DNA from: Actinostola sp. cb2023
Taxonomy: Eukaryota > Cnidaria > Anthozoa > Actiniaria > Actinostolidae
NCBI GenBank assembly: GCA_033675265.1
Contig: JAUJYZ010000186.1
Location: 62,001 to 126,000 of the forward strand
Direction: 5' to 3'
Length of the DNA stretch: 64,000 nucleotides
A model generated the notes under the pieces. That model made no database searches. It had not been told where the DNA came from and saw nothing but the letters and a program-made list of their open reading frames with translations. Below, piece by piece: positions 23,101 through 32,465 of the stretch. Positions within the stretch are counted from its first letter, which is position 1, and each line of letters begins with the position of its first letter. The position numbers and the translations under genes are program-made.

Positions 23101-24512
23101 CCTCGTCCGACAGAGTTGATGGTCTGCCCAACACAGCCAAGCCCATGATTGCCTCGTCTGATCAAGTTGACAATCCACCCAACACACCCAATCCCATGAT
23201 TGCCTCGTCCGACAGAGTGGAGTTGAGTCAAGCCCATGTTTGTCGTCTGATCAAGTTGATGGTCCACCCAACACAGCCAAGCCCATGATTGCCTGCCTCG
23301 CCAAACACAGAGCCCATGAGTCTGATCAAGTTGATTGTCCACCCAACACAAGCCCAATTGCCTCGTCCCCATGATTGCCTCGTCTGATCAAGTTGATGGT
23401 CCACCCAACACACCCAAGCCCATTATTGCCTCGTCCGACAAAGTTGATGGTCCACCCAACACAGCCAAGCCCATGATTGCCTCGTCTGATCAAGTTGATG
23501 GTCCACCCAACACACCCAAGCCCATTATTGCCTCGTCCGACAAAGTTGATGGTCCACCCAACACAGCCAAGCCCATGATTGCCTCGTCTGATCAAGTTGA
23601 TGGTCCACCCAACACACCCAAGCCCATTATTGCCTCGTCCGACAAAGTTGATGGTCATGATTGCCTCATCCGACAGAGTTGATGGTCCACCCAACACAGC
23701 CAAGCCCATGATTGCCTCGTCTGATCAAGTTGATGGTCCACCCAACACAGCCAAGCCCATGATTGCCTCATCCGACAGAGTTGATGGTCCACCCAACACA
23801 CCCAAGCCCATGATTGCCTCGTCCGACAAAGTTGATGGTCCACCCAACACAGCCAAGCCCATGATTGCCTCGTCTGATCAAGTTGATGGTCCACCCAACA
23901 CAGCCAAGCCCATGATTGCCTCATCAGACAGAGTTGATGGTCCACCCAACACACCCAAGCCCATGATTGCCTCGTCCGACAAAGTTGATGGTCCACCCAA
24001 CACAGCCAAGCCCATGATTGCCTCGTCTGATCAAGTTGATGGTCCACCCAACACAGCCAAGCCCATGATTGCCTCATCAGACAGAGTTGATGGTCCACCC
24101 AACACAGCCAAGCCCATGATTGCCTCGTCCGACAGAGTTGATAGTCCACCCAACACAGCCAAGCCCATGATTGCCTCGCCCGACAGAGTTGATGGTCCAC
24201 CCAACACAGCCAAGCCCACTCATGATTGCCTCGTCTGATCAAGTCGACAGTTCACCCAACACAGCCAAGCCCATGATTGCCTCGTCTGATCAAGTCGACA
24301 GTCCACCCAATACAGCCAAGCCCACAATTGCCTCGTCTGATCAAGTTGACAGTCCACCCAACACAGCCAAGCCCATGATTGCCTCGTCTGATCAAGTCGA
24401 CAGTCCACCCAACACAGCCAAGCCCATGATTGCCTCGTCTGATCAAGTCGACAGTCCACCCAACACAGCCAAGCCCATGATTGCCTCGTCTGATCAAGTT
24501 GATACCGACTGA
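19675..24512 (+). repeat. 51-bp minisatellite, about 95 units, coding at its start
   Basis: The unit runs from ATGATTGCCTCGTCTGATCA through GTTGATGGTCCACCC to AACACAGCCAAGCCC. It is 51 bp (17 codons), so an indel-free run stays open in frame. The first nine units are in frame with gene A. Units vary at fixed places: TCTGATCAA/TCCGACAAA/TCCGACAGA (Gln/Lys/Arg) and ACAGCC/ACACCC (Ala/Pro). About 1 kb at 20.2-21.0 kb recurs almost identically at 23.4-24.2 kb, a higher-order repeat. A 4-bp insertion giving CCCACTCATGATTG occurs at about 20,990, 21,140, 22,930 and 24,215. From 21.1 to 23.35 kb many units carry small indels. Long frames on the complementary strand are by-products. Confidence 0.95.
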
Positions 24513-24697
24513 AGAAATAGAAAACGCACCCACGTGCTCTAGCTGTGCAGTTATAGAGCACATGGAGACTGATCAGAACATGAGAGAAGTGTTAGGTGAA
24601 GCTAGCGGAGTGCTTCTCAGCACTTCTCAAGTGTTCTGATCAGTCCCCAAGTGCTCTATAACTGCACATAGCACAGTGGACAAGTTTTCTATTTCTT
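24513..24697. repeat. MITE-like inverted repeat at the end of the 51-bp array
   Basis: GAAATAGAAAAC...TGCAGTTATAGAGCAC on the left pairs with GTGCTCTATAACTGCA...GTTTTCTATTTC on the right. The inner CTGATCAGAACA/TGTTCTGATCAG pair continues the hairpin. It begins at the base after the TGA (24,510-24,512) that closes the last array frame, so the insertion cut off or bounds the array. Confidence 0.8.
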
Positions 24698-25035
24698 TTA
24701 TAAAATACAATTATGATTTTAAGGCAATGTTGCAATTTGTTGTTACAAAAATGTTTGAATATCTGCGCGTGTGCTGCGTGCTCTCATAAAGCATGCAGCA
24801 TGCGCATCCTTTGGCCAATCAGAGCGCACGTTATGTCATAGTTATTTTATTAATTATTTTATAATGACATTGAAATGCAAATATGATAAAGTATGAACAC
24901 AGTCAATTACAAAATATTTTAGATGGTTCAATTATTTAAAATAAAAATAGGTTATAATTTCTCAATGAGTAAACGACCTTACAATTTCGATATGTGAATA
25001 AAAAAATATAATTATTAGTGTAATCAATAACATCC
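24698..25035. other. AT-rich spacer
   Basis: No coding or structural feature, apart from a short GCATGCAGCATGCGCAT palindromic patch near 24,793. Confidence 0.4.
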
Positions 25036-25039
25036 TACT

Positions 25040-25316
25040 GATGCTGCTGCTGGCCATGGTAATTATGATGATGCTGATGATTGTGATGTTGATGCTGCTT
25101 GGTGGTGATGATGGTGGTGATTGTGTTAAGGTTGATGATAGGGATAATGGGGATGATGATGGTGGCATAAGGTTGATGATAGGGATAATGGGGATGATGA
25201 TGGTGATGATGGGTGGTGGTTGTGATGTTCATTGTGTTAAGGTTGATGATAAGGATGATGATGGTGGCAGTGGCAATGATGATGATGGGTGCTGGTTGTG
25301 ATAATGATGGTGATTA
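25040..25316. repeat. GAT/GGT-rich minisatellite
   Basis: Units such as GTTAAGGTTGATGATAGGG and GATGATGATGGTGG recur (about 25,118, 25,158 and 25,234). The same GTGATTGTGTTAAGGTTGAT reappears at about 26,637 on the far side of the retrotransposon, so both parts were once one repeat split by that insertion. Confidence 0.85.
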
Positions 25317-25317
25317 A

Positions 25318-26637
25318 TAATAATAATAATAAATATTTATAAAGCGCTCATAGCGAAAGTTCTGAGCGCTGAATACAAAGATATATAAAAAAATATATAT
25401 ATAAAAATAAAATAAAAATATGTATATAATAAAAATAAAATAAAAATATTAGGTCTTAAATAAGTGAGTCTTCAGTTTTGACTTGAATATAGAGAGTGAG
25501 TCACAAGATCTAATATCAATGGGTAAAGTGTTCCAGAGGTAAGGCGCAGCTACAGCAAAAGCACGATAGCCATATGTCTTGAGATGGTAATCCACCGGCT
25601 TTAAAAGGACGGCACTAGAAGATCTAAGTGTTCTAGTCGGGACATAAAGCTGTAGAGCATCACTGATGTAAGCAGGCGCGAGACCATGTAGTCCTTTGAA
25701 GGCCAGAAGTAGAATTTTGAAGTGGATACGCTTCTCTATTGGTAACCAATGGAGCTGTTTGAGTACTGGAGTGATGTGGTCAAATTTACGTGTAAACGTC
25801 AATAGTCTAGCAGCGGCATTAAGAACACTTTGAAGTTTCTTAAGTTCGTACTTCGGCAAGCCAAAAAGAAGCGCATTGTAAGAGTCAACCTTCGATGTCA
25901 CGAGAGCATGAATGAGGATCTCCGTTGTGTTGAAAGACAAAAAACTTTCTGATACGCGCAATATTGCGTAGATGAAAAAAGGCACTCTTGCACGCAGCAT
26001 TGATCTGTAAGGACATAGACATCGTATTATCAAATATGGCACCAATATTCCTAGCTGACTTTGATGGGACGATAACTTCCTCACCAAAAACCAGAGATGG
26101 AAATGTCGGCTGCTTGCGGAACTTAGAGTGGAAGATCAGAAGCTCAGTCTTATCCTTATTTAGTTTTAGTTTGTTGATAGACATCCAGCAGTTAATGTCA
26201 ACCAGACACCTATCTATCCCGTGTTTAGCTGCAGACATATCATCAGGCTCGTCATATGTGAATGTAGCATATATCTGAGAGTCATCAGCGTATAGATGGT
26301 ACATCATGTTATGTTTACGCAGGATATCACCCAAAGGTGAGGTGTAAAGAAGATACAGCAAGGGACCCAACACGGAACCTTGGGGAACACCACAGCTCAG
26401 TTGGTGAGTTGAAGAGCAGGCACCGTCCACATAAACAAGCTGGGTACGACCGCTGAGGTAGGATTTAAACCAGTCCAAAGCTTTGCCCTTAATTCCAAAA
26501 CGTGATGACATTCTGTGGAGCAGCACATGGTGGTCCATCGTATCAAAGGCAGCTGACAGATCTAACAGCAGGAGCACCACACAACAGTTGTTGTCTAAAG
26601 CCAATAATATATCATTTTGCACACGAACAAGTGCAAG
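25318..26637 (-). pseudogene. CR1/L2-like non-LTR retrotransposon, 5'-truncated
   Basis: On the minus strand the translation shows [30 protein letters not shown] and LYADDSQIY (fingers, palm and catalytic Asp pair). After a frameshift near 25,900-25,960 it continues as [41 protein letters not shown] and HGLAPAYIS...APYLWNTLP. The frame ends at 25,449 with a short 3' region and a TTATTA tail near 25,320, the usual 3' microsatellite of this group. It lacks the endonuclease and the 5' half. It lies between the two borosin-like genes and belongs to a different subfamily from the 10.4-kb copy. Confidence 0.9.
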
Positions 26638-26870
26638 TGATTGTGTTAAGGTTGATGATAGGGGTGGTGGTGGCGGTGGTGGCAGTGGTGGCGGTGGTGG
26701 CGGTGGTGGCGGTGGTGGCGGTGGTGGCGGTGGTGGCGGTGGTGGCGGTGGTGGCGGTGGTGGCGGTGGTGGTGGTGGTGGTGGTGGTGGTGGTGGTGGT
26801 GGTGGTGGTGGTGGTGGTAGTAGTGGTGGTAGTGGTGATGGTGGTGGTGGTGGCGGTGTTGCAGACACTA
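26638..26870. repeat. (GGTGGC)n/(GGT)n repeat
   Basis: Long GGTGGC runs turn into pure GGT triplets. Frames crossing it read poly-Pro, poly-Gly or poly-Val and are artefacts. It lies just beyond the stop codon of borosin-like gene B. Confidence 0.95.
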
Positions 26871-26895
26871 GCTTGTGCTGGTGGTTGTTTTCTCT

Positions 26896-29271
26896 TTATG
26901 GCACAGCAACAGACATCTTAACTGAAACGATAAGAACATCATCTGCTTGAGGTGCTTCCATATCTCTAACAGTAAGATTCTCCTCTTCATCTTGAGCTGG
27001 AACGGCTGTAATTATTATATCGTTTCCAGGAACATCGAAAGGATCATCGTAGCTTATTTCTGCTGCATCTTCTCGTTTATTAGCGATAACCAAAATTGTA
27101 GGGAAATCCCCTGGAGGGACAGGAGGCCCTTCGCCAGTTTCTTCTTCTGGTTCTCCATTATCTTTTAGATTATCTTCTCGTTTGTTGGCGATAACCAAAA
27201 TTGTAGGGAAATCCCCTGGAGGGGCAGGAGGCCATTCGCCAGTTTCTTCTTCTGGTTCTCCATTATCTTTTAGATTATCTTCTCGTTTGTTGGCGATAAC
27301 CAAAATTGTAGGGAAATCCCCTGGAGGGGCAGGAGGACCTTCGCCAGTTTCCTCTTGCTCTTTGAGAGCTGCAACATTGGTTGTTCTCTCATATGCCAGT
27401 CGGCCAGCTTTCTTGTTGGCCACTTTTTCCTCCACTTTAGAAGATGCTATTAACAGTGTTTCTTCAGAAGGCTCAGCGCTTGCGGAGTCCACAGTCTTAC
27501 TATTGTTTGCTCTTTTCTGTCGCTCCATTTCAGCTTTCACTTGATCTTCTTCATTTTTCAAGGCAAAACGAATCCATCCTGCATTTTTGGTTCTAAGAGC
27601 TTTTTCCTGATATTGCGGCAGGGCAGGGTGTTTTCCTTCTTTGTGGAATGTTGCCAAAGATTGAGGGTTTTTACTGACATCCATTAAGAACGTTGATAAT
27701 GGAGTCTTTCTTACAGGCTTGTAATACTTTGGGATCGACCATCCAGATAGACTTGCTGTTTGGCCGTATTGGTTTCTGGGAGATGGACTTGCTTTTACCT
27801 TTATTTCAGGCACTTTCTTTCCTGCAGAAACAGGTTTTTGCTGTTGTTTCGATTTCATCAGCATTCCAATCTTTTTAGCAATTTCAACATTCAACTTGCC
27901 TTCCCACAATGGTGGTACATACATTGTTGACATGCCTTTGATGTGCGCAGCATTTTCTGCCTTGAACAGATCAACAAGTTTGAATTTCTGGACTACAGAT
28001 TTGCAGACAGGGAACTGGGACCCAATGTAGTTGTATACCACGTGATCTTCACCGTAATGTTTGATGAGGTGTTCAATCAGAACTGGCAAGTGAGGGTTGG
28101 GAAAACCATTGTAGTGAAAAGTGACATCGCCAATGCAACCCACTTGATTGATGACTACATGGGTCTCTGTCACAAGCTTCCTGGAATACATGAGTAAATC
28201 TGTTGCCTCTAAAACTTGAAGGCCAGGAATTCCAGGCTCAAAACCGAGTTATTCTGATATCATGGTATCGAGAGAAGAAATGGCGGGCAGCTCCACAGCA
28301 GACAGTCCCTCAGACTTGGCAATCTTGACGGCCTCGTGGGAGGGATTGACCAAGTATCCTGTCAAGTGGAAGAACAGAAACATGCAATGAGCTGTGTTAA
28401 TTGGAATATAGATGATACAATAGAAATAGAGACTTTGTTTGTTAGTTTGTTTGCTCACTGGGTTATTAGTTTGCTAAGTTGATTTCTTTCTATCTTTTCT
28501 TTCTGTTCTCGTCTGTCTACTGCATGACTTACTGTATTGTTTATTTCAGAAAACACAAGTCCATAGTTCCACTTACCAGGGTGTCCATAGAACACGACCA
28601 CAACTTTGTGACCTCTCCTGGTGTAGTGGAGAAGAACCTCAGTTATCTGTGCATACGTCGAGTATCTCACTTTGTTTTCATCGTAAAGAACGAACAGGTC
28701 GATGGCATCAGGTCTGAGTTCTTGGATGTAAACCTTGATATTTTATGAAAAATAATAAATATCATTATATCATAAGGAAGAATTAAGTCCTAAAATATGG
28801 CTTTAGTTGTGCGTGTAGATGGATGATTATAATAGTGGTTCGGTGATGTAGCCAGGTTATCAGACTGTTCGGTGTCAACCGCTGAACACTTGGAGATAAG
28901 TGGCCAGCGGTTGACGCCAATCAGGCTAGCGGTGATAATGATGATGATGATGACTGATGATGACGATGATGATGACTGATGATGATGATGATGATGATGA
29001 ATAGTATCTATATCAAACTTACTTCGGTCGCTGGATCAGCCACAAGATAAAACACTTTATCAGCATCATCGATGTGTGACAGTGTCTCAAGCGTGAAGTG
29101 CGCAACGCACATAATGCCCGACCCTACTACTACAAGGGAGCCTTTGTCACTCATGGATGTCGACTCGGAAGAGATAACATCTTCTGCAACTTGCTGCCAC
29201 TTTTCTTCCATGGAAAATTGTTTCTTGGTGATTTTGCTCTCATCTTCACTTGCACTCAACGTACGAACCAT
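26896..29271 (-). CDS. borosin-like self-methylating precursor, gene B (in-frame TAA in exon 3)
   Basis: Exons are 29271-29023, 28733-28577 and 28358-26896, with donors GTAAGT and GTAAGT and intron phases as in gene A. The enzyme half is very close to gene A, including LYDENKVR.STYAQ with the catalytic-type Tyr, Arg and Tyr. A 3-bp insertion relative to A puts a TAA at 28251-28249 (after DTMISE), yet the frame stays open for more than 1.3 kb on both sides of it. So this is a young pseudogene, a polymorphic null, a sequencing error or a readthrough gene; I cannot tell. The clasp-like region (WSIPKYYKPVRKTPL) is present. The C-terminus has three 35-aa repeats, each with PPGDFPTILVIANKRED, then two more aliphatic segments (NDIIITAVPA, DDVLIVSVKMSVAVP). 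Beta-branched/aliphatic stretches like these are what known borosin cores look like. The C-terminal end is unrelated to the repeats of gene A. Confidence 0.78.
27061..27351 (-). repeat. 105-bp coding repeat, three copies, in gene B
   Basis: The segment encoding FPTILVIANKRED occurs three times at exactly 105-bp (35-codon) spacing. Acidic linkers (EEETGEGPP, NLKDNGEP) lie between. Copies differ by only a few bases. The period is a multiple of three, consistent with expansion under coding constraint. Confidence 0.92.
28930..29000. repeat. (GAT)n microsatellite in intron 1 of gene B
   Basis: GATGAT triplets are interrupted by ACTGATGATGAC. It is the counterpart of the CAT/CAC repeat in intron 1 of gene A. 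Confidence 0.9.
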
Positions 29272-31430
29272 GGTTTTGTAATGTCCCCTCCTGATCTACA
29301 AATCATGGTACATTTGACTCAGCAAGTTTCAGACATTTGCAAATATATAGAATTCATTATTCTCGACAGTCATCTATACCATAAACACTATCATAGCTTT
29401 TTGATCGACATGTGACAGTCAAAAACCGTGTAAGTGTGACTACGGTCTTCAATACTCGTTTCTGTGTTGTCATTAGAAAATATTTGCTAATGGCCATAAG
29501 CACTAATAAACATTTTTTATTTTTCCAAATTAAAATAAATTCGATGTACAAAATACTTTTATTGCGAAACTAAAGTACAAAGTGGGTTCTGGAGAATACC
29601 AGCTATCTCGCGAATTAATGCCCTACGGATTGTCCGTGTATACGAACGTTTTCTCGTCTACTTTGCAAAGCGCTTTCAGTTCGAAATAATGTTCGAATTG
29701 TATTCAGACTGAGAGCCAAAATGGAGAAAACTATCGTCAAATAAAAACGTCTACGTTGGACGCACTAATTCAACAACAGAAAACAATCGAAATATCAGTA
29801 TTTGTAAAGTACTAAATAGTACTATTTATGGTTTAAGTGTCTGTGCTCTAGTAGTCGGCGTTATTTGGTCATGCGATCAATCAGTATATGTTTGTCGAAC
29901 TCAATATCAAAATCACTTTAGCGCAATTCTGCCAGCTGGCAAGTTTATTAATCAACTAAACTCCATTTCTCGCTGAAGATATTAGCTATCCTGTAGCTAT
30001 CGCTAAACTGAATTAGAGTATTAATAAAGCTCATGTATGTATTTGGGTATGTAACCACGTACCAATACACGTATCGGGACGCACACTCAGTCAAGTTCAT
30101 CAGTATTTGGAAGTCAAGAAAGGTTGTCACTAGTATTACAACCGAAAAGGGACTGCAATTGCCGATTACAAGGATTACTATATATTACACCACAAACATC
30201 GCTACGTTATTTCTTCAGTGATCTATTTTCAGCTTCAATTCTAAATCTTGCATTGAAATCGGTGCATTCAGTGATAGGTGTTACGCTAAGGGATAATAGA
30301 GTATTGAAGCTAGACTTGTGAAAAAGATGCCAAGCTGATACGTTGACTACTAAGGCTCTTATATCTCAGTTCAAACCATGCAGTTAGTGAAAATACTTTA
30401 ATCAGTATACATACCTTCGTCTATGTCTTGTCTTTGTAACGTGTATGAACACCGACGTTTTCAACAATCAGTAAAGTGGTGTTTTTATTGATTCCTTTTT
30501 ATCGACAAACGTCACACCGTTGAATACAAAGGAAATGTGACGTCATTGGATATCTGACTTTTCGTTCAACTTCAAGACAGTTCAATTTTGGAAATCTCTT
30601 TCAAACGAAAAAACTTTCAGTGGAACAAGATTTTGTAGCTGAAATGCACCAAGTATATTGTGTTGCGTGTATATAAAGCCCGATGGGCTTAAAGTGTTGC
30701 ACGACTCGATAAAAGGGCGTTACCGTAGCTTTAACGAAGCGCAAAATATGTTGATAAACAAAGAAACATTGACGTCAGCCGATGTAGTATTACAAAATAA
30801 AGTAGCATCCGGTCAAGGCTTGCCAAGGCTATCGTATTGGACGAGTGCAACATCGCAGAAAGATTGACAAATGCTAACAACCCAAACTGTGAGCTTCTAA
30901 ATTGACAAGAAAGTCGGTGTTTTGTCGGAACAGTCAAGCACGCACTATATCATCGATAATAATAATAATAATAATTGGTTTTGGGTGACAATAACCACAT
31001 TTGGCCCAGCACGTTTTTACACCGATCTTTGCAGAAAATCATGTATTATATAGATACATGACTTCGTTCAATTAAGTGTATTCAATTGTGGATCATTTTT
31101 GTACGTAACGAGGTGATATGGGAGAGTGATTTTTCCTGTTTTCAAGGCACGTATTATTTCAGCTTGAGAAACCCATGAACTATGCTGTTGAAATCTTATT
31201 ATTATTATTATTATTATTATCTTTAGCTCCGTTCTCTCAACAGTTGTACCCCTCCACAACGGTCTGTGGCCGTTGTAGAAAGGTGGCCTTTATGGGGGAG
31301 GTATAGGGGTGTAATATACGACACCATATTTTAATATGTAAATTTTAATAATATTTCTTATTTTTCAATATTATCCTGAGAACATGCAGAACTCAAAGAT
31401 TAATTGGCACATTCTGTTGGACTGTAATTT
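29272..31430. other. gene-free stretch upstream of gene B
   Basis: AT-rich sequence with short (AAT)n/(TTA)n runs near 30,957 and 31,196. No credible coding frame or RNA gene. The part next to 29,272 should hold the promoter of gene B, but I cannot point to a defined element. Confidence 0.5.
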
Positions 31431-31535
31431 GGTGTCCGTTGTAGCGGGGTGTCCGTTCTAGCGGGGTGTCCGTTGTAGCGGGGTGTCCGTTCTAGCGGGG
31501 TGTCCGCGGAGGGGCGTGCGTTGTAGAGGGGCCGG
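31431..31535. repeat. 17-bp minisatellite
   Basis: About five copies of GTAGCGGGGTGTCCGTT alternate with CTAGCGGGGTGTCCGTT, with diverged copies at the right edge. Confidence 0.88.
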
Positions 31536-31853
31536 GTGTTCGTAAAGCCTGGTTTCCATATGATCGCTGCGATCGCCCAACTAATCATGTTCAGCGAATC
31601 GCAGAGATTCTGCTATCTTTGGCAAATCTGGGGCGGATCTAGGATTTTGAGGTGGGGGGTTCACTCCAGAAGGAAATGTTACGCGCACCGATTTTTTGTA
31701 TTAAAAAAAATCGTATTATTGAATTGTTCCTGGGCAGCTAGGGCGGTGCACGGGTACCCAATGAACACCCCCTAACTGTGCGTTTGTCAGATAATTCAGT
31801 TCATTTTCTTCTTGTTGCCAGTTCTTCGGCAAATAGACAGCTAACACTATAAA

Positions 31854-32434
31854 CTACGTCGGTGATTGAACCTCTCGTTCACCGAATTTGAACCCTCTCA
31901 ATATATGCCACATCGCAGTGAAATTCTCGGGCTTTGCGAGCATGTCATACCAGTGAGCAGCCTCTGGCCCAGATGACAGTGGGCCGAATGAAACCTCGCC
32001 AATCGTTGAGCTTTTTCCTACAACGTTATAGCGATTCAGCGAGATGGTTAGCGTTGAATGGTCGAGTGTTTCTCTAGGGACGCGAAACAGTAGGGCCTCG
32101 TTGAAGACCGTGTATTTGGTCCCTACTTCGTGAAGGTTTGTCTTGCGTTTGGCTACTCGTTTGCTTTCATGACTGAAGGAAGCTTTGACGTAAACTTTTT
32201 CTGTTGGAAATGGAAAAACATTAGCAAAATGTCTTGTATTCGATTGGTAACATGAACCAAAAGTATTTGATTGTTTGACAGGAGAGAGAACAAAAGGGTT
32301 GTATTTCGACTATTTTACCCCGCTTAACTAAAAACTGAAAACAAAGTAAGCTGGTTAACAAAACAGAAAGTAGTATGCAAAGTGGGCTAACGAAATAATC
32401 AGAACAAACCGATCGATAGACAGACAGACAGACA

Positions 32435-32465
<31 letters not shown>

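Noticed and set aside
19675..24512. CRISPR-like array
   Set aside because: The whole 51-bp unit repeats without unique spacers, in an intron-bearing animal locus.
19569..24561. Long minus-strand frames of the type WAWLCWVDHQLDQTRQS or LGGPSTLSDEAIMGLAV
   Set aside because: A 51-bp unit leaves all frames without stops open by arithmetic. These frames have no start context or homology, and they lie opposite the coding sense of gene A.
26483..26950. Poly-Gly, poly-Val or poly-Pro proteins
   Set aside because: Translation of the GGTGGC/GGT repeat joined to retrotransposon antisense.
17885..29271. Bacterial or fungal contamination or very recent transfer
   Set aside because: Introns with matching phases, microsatellites in introns and neighbouring animal genes on the same contig. 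An ancient transfer cannot be excluded.
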